This document shows positions 17,001-24,471 of a stretch of 42,897 nt of DNA, piece by piece (the stretch's first letter is position 1; each line of letters opens with the position of its first letter). A program made the position numbers and the translations under genes. The notes beneath the pieces were generated by a model. The model made no database searches. It worked only from the letters and a program-made list of their open reading frames with translations, and was not told where the DNA came from. This DNA is from Bradyrhizobium sp. 1 (GTDB taxonomy: Bacteria > Pseudomonadota > Alphaproteobacteria > Rhizobiales > Xanthobacteraceae): the NCBI RefSeq assembly GCF_023073315.1, contig NZ_JADPJH010000033.1, positions 321,612 to 364,508 on the forward strand. Direction: 5' to 3'.

Positions 17001-17557
17001 AGACCGTCGACGGCTTGGCGATCGACGACTACGATCTCGGCTACGCGGTCTCCGCCGTGGAGACCGGTACGCTGAACCGATCGGTCTCGATCCTGGTCCA
17101 GGCGGGCTTCAATTCGCGGCTCGCCGCCATCAAGGCCGTCGCCGATACCGGCGCGACCTTCGGGAGCGGCCAGGAGTTGCGCCAGTGGCTCGCCTCCAAT
17201 GACGTCGCCGCGCGAAGCGCGCTCGCCGACTGGCCGACAGTCGAGACGAAGACCATGTGGATGGACTTCCTGCATAGTTTCAGGCGGAGCGATAATCGGA
17301 CATGGGCGGAGCGAAAGTACGTGGCGAACGTGGCATGGCTGGGGTTTCCGCCGCCGCCGGGTACAGTCGTGCAGATTCATGATTTCGGCGGACATCCACG
17401 CGTGCTCGCGGCCGATGGCGCGCCGCTCGGCACGGTGCAGGCGGCCTTGAACCCGGCGCGGACGGGATTGGCCCGCGCCGGGGTGTCACTTCAGCACGGC
17501 AAGATCGACGTATCGTACTTCGGTCCGGACGACTTCAACGCGGCCAAATCTCCGTAG
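14045..17557 (+). CDS. hamB: HamB-like superfamily 2 helicase of a Hachiman-type system
   Basis: A 1170-residue DEAD/DEAH-type helicase, Ski2-like in layout. After a ~310-residue helical N-terminal region come motif I (PTSAGKT, from residue 325), motif Ia (ITPLRAL), motif Ib (ATPEKLD), motif II as DEGH (426-429, rather than the common DEAH/DEVH), motif III (LSAIL), and motifs V/VI (TLAQGLNL, IGRAGRAY). The last ~450 residues have no motif I recognise. It overlaps the HamA-like gene. ATG 14045 is preferred over the adjacent GTG 14042. Known HamB proteins hydrolyse ATP, sense DNA ends or single-stranded DNA and release HamA; that mechanism is assigned here by family. Confidence 0.86.
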   Translation: MPTTPEAIAARIEEAVTAGFRGNLIARGQARAIIWRDGTLPADAPAFAPQLSYDLHSYGYSLFGLGLRLLELGGDPTRARSAFEQAATALESVIAKGNRGEVDRDFHFVMAAASYHLAHYSARAYSLLAIVEADENFSPTERVLAQLMRRNFRDFRRTALDYRASANGSDGQIVHAIQAALESAAEAGGDDFLFDGLDTALTDGFMAAMSLFVQAVERGERGLVDQAVERLRTGLAICGELNMLPQWWTHRVAIHLIRDLWSNTFHERVPVQPTGGPAADWARLRELFIALLQSRIKAEVDLWPSQVDAAGRAVEQSDDLVVSLPTSAGKTRIAELCILRCLAGGKRVVFITPLRALSAQTETTLQRTFGPLGKTISALYGSIGVSGFDEDAIRERDIVVATPEKLDFALRNDPSLLDDVGLLVFDEGHMIGPDEREVRYEVQIQRLLRRPDAAKRRIVCLSAILPDGEQLDDFAAWLRRDQPGGVIKHDWRPTRLRFGEVVWSKSSSSARLNLRVGDERPWVRRFIIGAVPPKWAPPKRERTIPFPKNHQELCLATAWRLVEDKQTVLIFCPQRRSVEPFAKVVVDLHERGALRSLLEADPSVLKTAIALGEEWLGTNSAILKCLRIGVALHHGALPTAYRKEIERLLRENVLRVTISSPTLAQGLNLSATAVIMQSLHRSGELIKISEFKNVIGRAGRAYVDVEGIVLFPMYDDIAKKQKSWEALIEDLGARNMESGLIQLMIALLSRMSVRVGGDVAQLTEYVVNNAAAWEFPEIANEKGDVRERAIEGWQRNIATLDTAILSLIGEADVPDGSIEAALDGILQSSLWHRRLQRYNATVRSALMAGLVARSRHVWKHSDAARRRGYFLAGVGLSAGHSLDAIAPEANPLLVRANVAIAQGDTDTAIKAITRFAELAFAFQPFVPDPMPDDWRDVLKVWLLGRSLASTALGHETETLRFIEGGLVFKLPWALEAIRVRATTHGETVDGLAIDDYDLGYAVSAVETGTLNRSVSILVQAGFNSRLAAIKAVADTGATFGSGQELRQWLASNDVAARSALADWPTVETKTMWMDFLHSFRRSDNRTWAERKYVANVAWLGFPPPPGTVVQIHDFGGHPRVLAADGAPLGTVQAALNPARTGLARAGVSLQHGKIDVSYFGPDDFNAAKSP

Positions 17558-17567
17558 CGCTCTCGGC

Positions 17568-17830
17568 TCACCGGCGGGGCACTTGAACGCTACTCATATT
17601 TCTACCTCCTGAAGAGGTTACGCATCCGGAGGCGGCATTTCTCGCCCTGTAGATCAGGAAGTGCCAGTGCCCGAGCAAAGCGTTCCTATCCGGTGGTCGT
17701 CTGTAGGGCGGCCCCAGCGTCCCGTCCTGCGACGCCCGGTCGACCGCGTGATCGATACCGTAGCGCCAGTCCTGTGCGACCTTGAAAACGCGCACGTAGT
17801 GATGTTCGACGACGGCAAGGTTTACGATCG
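17568..17830 (-). pseudogene. Out-of-frame C-terminal continuation of the helical protein gene
   Basis: Immediately after the stop at 17822 the neighbouring frame continues with VNLAVVEHHYVRVFKVAQDW, which is plausible protein sequence and follows naturally from HLKDYR at the end of the upstream frame. One base inserted at about 17825 (CGATCGTAA) would join the two. This suggests that the helical protein gene carries a frameshift, or that the sequence has a single-base error here. The tail beyond about 17700 is increasingly Arg-rich and may not be coding. Confidence 0.45.
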
Positions 17831-18301
17831 GTAATCCTTGAGGTGCTGATCGTACTTGATCGATTCCGGATATCGGAAAGTCTGACCGGTCGCGTCGACC
17901 TCCTCGATGTGCCTGACCACGTCTTCGAAAAGCGCGACGTCTTCGGTCGTGTGATCGATGGCCTTCAATAGCTTCTTCGCCTTCTTCCAATTCCGCAGAA
18001 GAGAGTGGCCCGGCTGGTATTGCCGGCCGGTTCCTTCCACTCTGCTTAAGTCGGCGATGATATATTTCACGTAGAGCTCAATGGCGTGCCGGAAGTTAAA
18101 ACAGATGGGGTATACCAACACGTCGATCTTCGCGCCCGGCTCGTCCGCATCTTCTAGTAGCAGGCGCGTGGCTTCGAAATAGCCCCAGGCATAGTCGTAC
18201 AGATCGTACGGACCACCGTTGTTGCCGACACACGCATTGAGACGCGACAGGTCGTTTTGAAGTCCTCTGAAGAGCTCGTTTTGCCTAAATGCCGCGACCA
18301 T
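17822..18301 (-). CDS. Helical protein of a possible HEPN-like family, probably frameshifted
   Basis: A 159-residue, mostly helical protein with FNFRHAIELYVKYIIADL at ~68-85, a pattern that I associate with a widespread family of bacterial helical proteins, some HEPN-like. The classic HEPN R-x4-H RNase motif is not clearly present. A second conserved-looking stretch is GHSLLRNWKKAKKLL. It is 77 bp downstream of the trypsin-like protease gene on the same strand, suggesting one unit. The stop occurs where the sequence appears to continue in another frame, so the product is probably truncated. The function is unknown. Confidence 0.5.
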   Translation of the reverse strand: MVAAFRQNELFRGLQNDLSRLNACVGNNGGPYDLYDYAWGYFEATRLLLEDADEPGAKIDVLVYPICFNFRHAIELYVKYIIADLSRVEGTGRQYQPGHSLLRNWKKAKKLLKAIDHTTEDVALFEDVVRHIEEVDATGQTFRYPESIKYDQHLKDYRS

Positions 18302-18378
18302 GGGCGGGTGTCCCCAGATTGAAAATGGTTTGCAAGACCGCGGATATTGGCCTTCCTACAATACGACTAGCTCCTCGG

Positions 18379-19221
18379 TCAGATTTCCAGTTGCGACGCA
18401 TCGGACTCCGAAGTCTGCTCCCAACCTCGCTTCCAAGCGGTCGCCACTCTCAACAGAAAGCTCCTGATATATTCGACCCGGGTGGCCGCGATGACGTCAT
18501 TTTCGTTCCAGAACCAGACCATCCCGGCCACGTCGGAATAGCCGGGCGTCCAATCTTTCCCCACCATGGCGCACTCCATGAAGCGAGTGTTCCACACCAG
18601 AGATCCGCTCATGCCGGAGGGGTTCGGAAGGTCGTGATCTCCGAAAACTTTCGTGGCAAGATCTCGGTTGTACTCAAGTTCAAAATGTATCTGCTGATCG
18701 AGCCGCGGCTGCGATGGCAGTTTCGCTTCCCGACAAAGATAGGCGGTGCCGTCGACGCGCAGGGTGTCGAAGAAAAACTCGGAATTCTCCTCAGCAAACC
18801 CGAACACGAAGAACAGTTCGTTCGGAACGGCATCGTGGACGATGGCAAGGCGATCTTCCGGGATGGCGTCCGATTTTCGCCAATGTTCGTCCCACAGGAC
18901 GGGCGAGATCCCAGCGGCGGCTGCGTCGATCGGTTCGACGATGTAGGCCTCCGGTCCATCGATCGCGATGTATCGGTCCTGGTCGCGGACCCAATGCGTC
19001 AGAATGTTGTTTTTCCGTTTTCCCAAGACGTGTTCGCAGGAGACCAGCGCGGTGGTACCTCCAAGGCCGACGAAGCTTCCGGTCCCAAGATGCTTCCCGC
19101 CCTTGTCGTTCATCGACAGCGCGATCGGCACCGTAAAGTTCGAAACGGCTTCGTACATGCGGCGAAGCACTTCCTGACATCGTTCTGGCCAATCGGCCGG
19201 CCCTATCGCTGCTTCCGTCAT
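18379..19221 (-). CDS. Cytoplasmic trypsin-like serine protease
   Basis: A 280-residue protein with the chymotrypsin-fold pattern: GTGSFVGLGGTTALVSCEHVL (residues 46-66) contains His64, DRLAIV contains Asp123, and NPSGMSGSLVW contains Ser205 in a G-x-S-G-S context. There is no signal peptide, so it would act in the cytoplasm. An AAGGGTG ribosome site supports the ATG at 19221; the frame is open 21 codons further upstream without support. Trypsin-like domains of this kind are common effectors in bacterial conflict operons. It lies downstream of the GTPase operon on the same strand, after a 259-bp gap, and upstream of the helical protein gene. The link to either neighbour is inferred. Confidence 0.72.
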   Translation of the reverse strand: MTEAAIGPADWPERCQEVLRRMYEAVSNFTVPIALSMNDKGGKHLGTGSFVGLGGTTALVSCEHVLGKRKNNILTHWVRDQDRYIAIDGPEAYIVEPIDAAAAGISPVLWDEHWRKSDAIPEDRLAIVHDAVPNELFFVFGFAEENSEFFFDTLRVDGTAYLCREAKLPSQPRLDQQIHFELEYNRDLATKVFGDHDLPNPSGMSGSLVWNTRFMECAMVGKDWTPGYSDVAGMVWFWNENDVIAATRVEYIRSFLLRVATAWKRGWEQTSESDASQLEI

Positions 19222-19480
19222 CGACACCCTTCGCTCAATCCGAGCCGGTGTTGTAGCAGACACGCCTCGAAGCTGGGCTCCCAAAAAGAAAACCGACGTC
19301 GCGGCTCGGGCCGTGTTGGTAATTTACCGTCTACACCGTAGTGTTGCCAAGACGACTTTGAGAGCTCAAGGGCTTCCATTCAGATCGTCTTGACCGAGTA
19401 CGAAATCGGGATCGGCGAATGACGCATCGTGAGCCTTCAGGCCGCGACCGGTGGGACTAGCTAGGCGTCGGACATCAGGT

Positions 19481-21463
19481 TTAGCCTAACCACCAGAAGA
19501 AGCCGACCTTCCGCTTCGGCTCTTCCTTCGGTCCGGCGTAAACGAAGTCGATTTCAGCGTCGGCAAGGCCCGCGCACGACAAGGTCACTCTGCTGACGGT
19601 GGTTCGCTTCTGAAGACCGTGCAGGGCCAGCATGATCCGTCTGTTCAAATCCCAATTGTCATCGTAACCGACACTCGGCAGCGATCTGTCCAGCAGCTGC
19701 CGGGCTTCGCCAACGAGCGGACGGGCGTTGATCTCCCGACGCAACTCGGGAAGCACCGCCTCGATCAGGGTCCAGCTTGCCAAGCTCGCCTCCCGAAGCG
19801 CCCGGACCAGCAGACTGGACTCGATATCGAGGGTCTCTTGTAACGAGACGTCTCGCCGCAACGACCTCCAGCGGTTCGCCCAGCTCTCCGACGATCTTCC
19901 GATCTCGAAGACGTCGCGCTCCAGGTCGGTCAAGCGTGCAATCGTCAATACGTCGGCAAGCCCCGCAGCAAAGGACAGCAAGTCGAGACTCCGAAGCTCA
20001 TCCCGGAGACCGGCGATTGGCCGACGCCATGCGGCGTCGAGTTCGCCCTTCAGTGCCGCTTCGATCACCGACCGGCCGACCAGATCCGGAGCGCGCTTGA
20101 AAGCCTCTTGGACGTGATCACCCATGTCTCGCCTCACGGCAGCATTGACAATCGTCGCAATCGCTTCGGGATCTTCGCTGGCCGCGAACAGCTTGAGAAG
20201 ATCACCCGCTGGAAGTCCGGCGATACTACCGCTGGAGACGAATTCGGGACGGCCCATCAGGATCCGCATCCGCATCTGCGTGGCGGAGACCGAATTGACT
20301 ATCTCTTCGTCGGCGCGCGCGACGGTCCACTCGAAGATCGGATCGCGCAGCCGCTCGAGGCGATCATCGTCCGACGACGCGAAATCCACGACCTCCACGA
20401 CCTCCGCGCTCGAGAGTTTTCCGAAGCGCCGTTCGATCTCGGACAATTCGAACGTCGAGTCCGCGACATCGCCGTCGAGCACGCGAAGCATGTCGAGAAA
20501 AGAGACGGGAGGACAGATCGACAATGAGTTCGTACCGAAGCCCAGAATGTCGTTCTTCAGGATCGTCCCTTCGCTTGCTTCGGGCAATTCGCCGAAGACC
20601 CTGGTAGCGGATGCCAGTGGCAACGCATCTGACGTCTTGGATACGAGGAACGTATCCACCAACAGGCGAAAACGCTCCCTTGGCTTCTCCATGTCGCGTC
20701 CGTAGCGCCAGAGAAAACGTCGGAGGGGCGTCACCTTGGTACCGCCCGCGTCCGCTGCTGCGACGTTGATCCAATCGGCGGATCGCAGGTCCTCTCCCGT
20801 CTCGGGAATTGCGACTTGGACGTCGTAGCGCCCGCTGCGCCTCGGAGCCGATCCGAGTTGTGCCGTCCGAAACGAAAACTCCATCCGCAACCGCGGCCAT
20901 TGCTGCGACCACACGGCCGCGATGGCCGCTTCGATCGCCTCGGCGCCGGCGCTCGCGGCCAGAAATGTCGGCTGGTGCGAATAGTACGTGCCGATGATGT
21001 CGGCGATCATGTCACCGCGGACCGCGTTCGGCGGCGCCGGCGCGTTTCCAGCCACGTCCAGCGTCAACTGGCTGGAGTAGAAGCTCCGGCCGACCTCTCG
21101 CGGGTCTCGGAACAGCGAAAAGAAGATCGACATGTCGGCCTGTGCGGACATGACGGACTCGTCCAACAGCAGCACGTGGCTCCATACGCAGCCAGGCCGA
21201 GGCATCTCCGGAGCCGCCCACGTCCGGATCAGCGCGAAACGTCGCGATTCCGCCAGAGGCAGGCCGGTCACGTAGCTCTTTGCCGGTTCGAGCTTGACGC
21301 CGCTGGCGAGATCGCTCGCCGCACTCAGATGATACATGTCCTGCGAGGGCAGTCGGACGGTGGACGCGAGCTGGCGATGGCCTTCGGCGTAGCCGAAGAG
21401 CGCGTGATCGAAGCTTCTGGGCGTTTGTGCCGTCAATTCCAGCCTTCCAAGCCGCTCAGCCAT
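19481..21463 (-). CDS. GAP1-N-like GTPase-associated protein
   Basis: A 660-residue protein. Its N-terminal part reads FDHALFGYAEGHRQLASTV followed by LSAASDLASG, then RTWAAPEMPRPGCVWSHVLLLD. This matches the pattern of the GTPase-associated protein 1 N-terminal domain (GAP1-N), described by Aravind and colleagues in GTPase-centred bacterial conflict systems. The rest is mainly helical without nameable motifs. The long open frame upstream of 21463 is read-through of the GTPase gene in another frame and is unlikely to be translated. The start overlaps the end of the first GTPase gene by 31 bp, and a GGTGAG precedes the ATG. It probably forms the sensor or scaffold of the complex; this is inference. 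Confidence 0.7.
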   Translation of the reverse strand: MAERLGRLELTAQTPRSFDHALFGYAEGHRQLASTVRLPSQDMYHLSAASDLASGVKLEPAKSYVTGLPLAESRRFALIRTWAAPEMPRPGCVWSHVLLLDESVMSAQADMSIFFSLFRDPREVGRSFYSSQLTLDVAGNAPAPPNAVRGDMIADIIGTYYSHQPTFLAASAGAEAIEAAIAAVWSQQWPRLRMEFSFRTAQLGSAPRRSGRYDVQVAIPETGEDLRSADWINVAAADAGGTKVTPLRRFLWRYGRDMEKPRERFRLLVDTFLVSKTSDALPLASATRVFGELPEASEGTILKNDILGFGTNSLSICPPVSFLDMLRVLDGDVADSTFELSEIERRFGKLSSAEVVEVVDFASSDDDRLERLRDPIFEWTVARADEEIVNSVSATQMRMRILMGRPEFVSSGSIAGLPAGDLLKLFAASEDPEAIATIVNAAVRRDMGDHVQEAFKRAPDLVGRSVIEAALKGELDAAWRRPIAGLRDELRSLDLLSFAAGLADVLTIARLTDLERDVFEIGRSSESWANRWRSLRRDVSLQETLDIESSLLVRALREASLASWTLIEAVLPELRREINARPLVGEARQLLDRSLPSVGYDDNWDLNRRIMLALHGLQKRTTVSRVTLSCAGLADAEIDFVYAGPKEEPKRKVGFFWWLG

Positions 21464-22389
21464 CTCACCGGGTGAGTAAGGTCGTGTTTGTTCGCACCAT
21501 GACCCACGACGCGGATGCGCTTGCTCGCTGGCCGGATTGCCGTGAGGCGCTTGCGATCCTCGTCGTCTTTGTTCGCTTTCTTCTTGCTGGGATATGTGCC
21601 GCCCTGGGCAGAAACGCCGTAGATCCGTACAGCGTCGGCGATCTCGCCGCCGCGAAGAAACTGATCCAGCAGGGGCATGCTTTTCGCCAACCATTCGTCG
21701 GCGGTGTTGAATTTCGCGAGATCCCACAAAGAAACGATCATTGCGATCCGAAAGGGTTTCTTGGAGAAAGGATTGAGGCGCAGCGACTGCAACAAGTCCA
21801 CCAAACGCACCTGAAGCGGGACTTTCGCCGGATCGGGCTCGGGGTCCTCTTCCGGGGCCGCGGGTGCACCGTCGTTCGGCTCACTACCCTTTCGCTCGCC
21901 CTCGTCCTCGTAGTCGTCGTCATCGTCTTCTTCGTGATCGTCGTCCGATTCCCCGATCTGGGCCATGACGTCCAGGATCGTCACGCCATCCATTTCGTAG
22001 TTGGCGCTGACGAAGAGCAGCATGCCGTCGGCCTGTTTGACGAGTTCGACGAAATCCGGATCGCAGTAGCGGGTCGCGAAAGCGTTCTGAAGACTTTCGC
22101 CCGCGATGTCTCTGAATTCGAGCGAGAACTCTGCGCCGCTTTCCTCGTGGCGCAGACCTATGCGAACGTCCTCCACCTCCTCGGATTTCGTGCGTTCCAG
22201 ACGCCAGCCGTCGCTCCACCTCTTGGCGATCTTCTCCAGGTAGACGAAATTGCCGGAGTGCAGGCCTTTGGTTAGCACCGTTGGCACTTCGCGAGTGTCC
22301 ACCAGATGCCAAAGCGCCGCGGCGAACGTCGATTTGCCCGCTTCGGACAGGCCGAAGACGAGATAATTCTTGGAGTTCTGCCCCGTCAT
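21433..22389 (-). CDS. P-loop GTPase with acidic insert (double-GTPase type 1-like)
   Basis: A 318-residue protein. The P-loop is GLSEAGKST at residues 13-21. A switch-like FRDIAGES follows at ~92-99 (Asp94), and later IVSLWDLAKF replaces the usual N/T-K-x-D. Residues about 145-190 are a strongly acidic, low-complexity stretch (runs of Asp/Glu) followed by a Pro/Glu linker. It begins 4 bp after the second GTPase gene. The pairing of two unlike GTPases beside a GAP1-N protein fits published GTPase-centred conflict operons. The upstream 22 codons of the open frame lie inside the neighbouring gene, so ATG 22389 is used. Confidence 0.72.
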   Translation of the reverse strand: MTGQNSKNYLVFGLSEAGKSTFAAALWHLVDTREVPTVLTKGLHSGNFVYLEKIAKRWSDGWRLERTKSEEVEDVRIGLRHEESGAEFSLEFRDIAGESLQNAFATRYCDPDFVELVKQADGMLLFVSANYEMDGVTILDVMAQIGESDDDHEEDDDDDYEDEGERKGSEPNDGAPAAPEEDPEPDPAKVPLQVRLVDLLQSLRLNPFSKKPFRIAMIVSLWDLAKFNTADEWLAKSMPLLDQFLRGGEIADAVRIYGVSAQGGTYPSKKKANKDDEDRKRLTAIRPASKRIRVVGHGANKHDLTHPVRWLSGLEGWN

Positions 22390-22393
22390 AGCG

Positions 22394-23404
22394 TCACCAT
22401 TTCGCAAGCAGGCGGTCGATCTGCCTGACCGCATCGTGCACCGCCGGCTGCACAACGCTCGGTAGCGGCTGCGGCGTGGTCCACCGTTTCAGGGTCTCGC
22501 CCAAACCCAGATAACCGGTCTCCAGATGAGACTTCGGCAACGCACAGACGCGATGGAATCCGAACGCATGTCCGGAGGCTTTCATTTCCTCGGTGATCTG
22601 GCGCTCGTAGTCGTCGAGGATCGCCGCGCTTTGCTCCGCACGCTCCGGTCGATTAGTCGTGTCGATCTTGGTCGCGATGACCTCGATCGCCGCACCGTCC
22701 CGGAACGCGCCGTTGTCGTTCAGCGCCGAGATCATCTGCTTGAACTGGCGGCTGTAAGTCGCATGTCGCTCCGGGTTGGTGAGTTTCGCCGCGTCGAGCA
22801 CGAAGCAGGCCCGATCGGCCAACTTCAACTCGGTCAATTTACCCACCAGCGAAGTGTCCTGCCTCGCCGCCTGGTAGGCTTCCCCCGATCTGTCGGAAAT
22901 GACGAGATGGGAAACTAGTCCACCGCTTTTCGGTCGTAGAGCGAGATGGTAGAACGAGGTCGGGTCGTCGCGGCTGGTGCGCGGCGTCTTCGGCGTACTG
23001 CGCTCCGAGTTCAGCAGGGCGAGGTGGTGACGTTTCGCGAATCCCACCAGCGTCCGGCTTCCGACGAACTCGCGATCGCCGACCGGCCCCTTGCAGAGCG
23101 ACGCATAGATTGCCGCGATCAGCGTGGTCTTTCCGCTTTTGGGCTCACCGATGACGCTGACCGTCTGAATCCGGTGCCCTCGCGAGAAGGCTTCGAGGTC
23201 CTCCCACACCATCGCGTCGCCCGACGCGATGCGGGCGGCTGCCACGGTGCGGGGCGCGGGCACTTGGGTCTCGGACGGCGTTTCGGCGTTCCGGGGCTTG
23301 CCGTAGTTGGGGCACAGCTCGACTGGGTCGTGCTGGAGATCGCACTTCCCGGTCTCGGCGACCTTGCAGCCGGGCCGCTGGCACAACACCGGCGTGGCGT
23401 TCAT
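22394..23404 (-). CDS. Second P-loop GTPase with N-terminal zinc cluster (double-GTPase type 2-like)
   Basis: A 336-residue protein. The first ~35 residues have a Cys cluster (Cys8, Cys13, Cys21, Cys31) suggesting a zinc-binding knuckle. The P-loop is GEPKSGKTT at 86-94, the switch II-like element is ISDRSGEAY, and the base-specificity motif is ATKID. It differs from the neighbouring GTPase in all these loops. Its ATG overlaps the stop of the upstream gene (AATGA). Its place between the GASH-like gene and the first GTPase gene, with overlaps of a few bases, shows a tightly coupled operon. Confidence 0.72.
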   Translation of the reverse strand: MNATPVLCQRPGCKVAETGKCDLQHDPVELCPNYGKPRNAETPSETQVPAPRTVAAARIASGDAMVWEDLEAFSRGHRIQTVSVIGEPKSGKTTLIAAIYASLCKGPVGDREFVGSRTLVGFAKRHHLALLNSERSTPKTPRTSRDDPTSFYHLALRPKSGGLVSHLVISDRSGEAYQAARQDTSLVGKLTELKLADRACFVLDAAKLTNPERHATYSRQFKQMISALNDNGAFRDGAAIEVIATKIDTTNRPERAEQSAAILDDYERQITEEMKASGHAFGFHRVCALPKSHLETGYLGLGETLKRWTTPQPLPSVVQPAVHDAVRQIDRLLAKW

Positions 23405-24471
23405 TCCGCCATTCCTACGTTCGTCAGGGCAACCCGCTCCCGATAGGCCTGCGTCGCCAATTCGAAATGGGTAAGCTTTTCGCTCGCTGCGGAGGGCACA
23501 ATTTTGGCAAACCGCTCGGCCCAATCGCCGCCGGTGGCAGCGAGCCGCAGCGCGGTCAGAACCGGAAACACGTCGGGAGCCTTGTCGAAAGTCAGCCGCG
23601 CGAGCTGCGCGCCGTCCAGCCCCGCGACGGCATCTGTCAACGACGTGGCCTTATCGTGATCCTTGCCGAGCGATTGCTTGAGGATTCCGTAGGCGCCGTA
23701 CGGTCCGGGCGAAAATCTAACCATAGCTCCGAGATCCACGCCCGAGACCAAGCCGACGCTCTTTTTCGATATGCCCGACCTCGGAACGTCCAAGACGTTG
23801 CTCCAGTCGCCCACATGCCACCAAAGCATGTCGACTTCCTCGGCGAGACGGAGGTTGTCATGCCTCAGCGCGAGGTAGGCGTCGCTCAACGACTTGACTG
23901 CGGCAGCCGAACTGTCGCGCAGATCCTGCACGGCAGCTTCGATGAACGGCGCCGCGCGGGCCGCGTCGAACCCGTTCGTCATCTCGGTCTTGAGTTTCGA
24001 CAGATCTCCCGCCTTGCCGAGAGCCACCTTGCCGGACGGTGCCGTCATCGCACCCTTCTTCGCCGCGGCGGTAACGACGTCCCGCGATTGGTTCACGAGC
24101 TCGCCGTTGTCGAGGGCCGATCGCTTTCCCGCGAAGGACGCCGCAAGCGCGATAAGCGCGGTCGTGCAGGCCGTTTCGTTTCCCTGCGACGCGAAATGCC
24201 GAAGGATCAGCGTCGCGACCCTGCCGGCCTCCGCAGCGTCCTGCGCGACGAAGAAGTGCGCGTCGGTGTCGTGTAAAGGTTTTTGGAACCAGTCTTCGTA
24301 GACCTTGGCGTCATACGGCAGATTGAAGGCCAGTCTGCTCAGATCGACGATCTGCTCCCAGTTGATGTTCTTGACGATCTCGGCGAAGGAGGCGTTTCTC
24401 CACTCGACGACGCCGCGGTCCGCCGTCGGTTGAAGCTCTTTGTACGCCTCGATGAAATTGAATTGCGCCAT
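23401..24471 (-). CDS. All-helical GASH-like protein of the GTPase system
   Basis: A 356-residue, almost entirely helical protein, rich in Ala, Leu and Lys, with no enzyme motif. Distinctive stretches are YDAKVYEDWFQKPLHDTD and DNLRLAEEVDMLWWHVGDWS. The latter fits the GTPase-associated system helical domain (GASH), which occurs next to double-GTPase genes. Its start overlaps the phosphoesterase stop by one base (TAATG) and its stop overlaps the second GTPase start (ATGA). A scaffold role is likely from context; the family name is my recollection of a published domain and was not searched. Confidence 0.62.
   Translation of the reverse strand: MAQFNFIEAYKELQPTADRGVVEWRNASFAEIVKNINWEQIVDLSRLAFNLPYDAKVYEDWFQKPLHDTDAHFFVAQDAAEAGRVATLILRHFASQGNETACTTALIALAASFAGKRSALDNGELVNQSRDVVTAAAKKGAMTAPSGKVALGKAGDLSKLKTEMTNGFDAARAAPFIEAAVQDLRDSSAAAVKSLSDAYLALRHDNLRLAEEVDMLWWHVGDWSNVLDVPRSGISKKSVGLVSGVDLGAMVRFSPGPYGAYGILKQSLGKDHDKATSLTDAVAGLDGAQLARLTFDKAPDVFPVLTALRLAATGGDWAERFAKIVPSAASEKLTHFELATQAYRERVALTNVGMAE

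Noticed and set aside
18289..19341. A 350-codon frame on the plus strand.
   Set aside because: It is antisense to the trypsin-like protease with catalytic motifs; shadow of high-GC coding.
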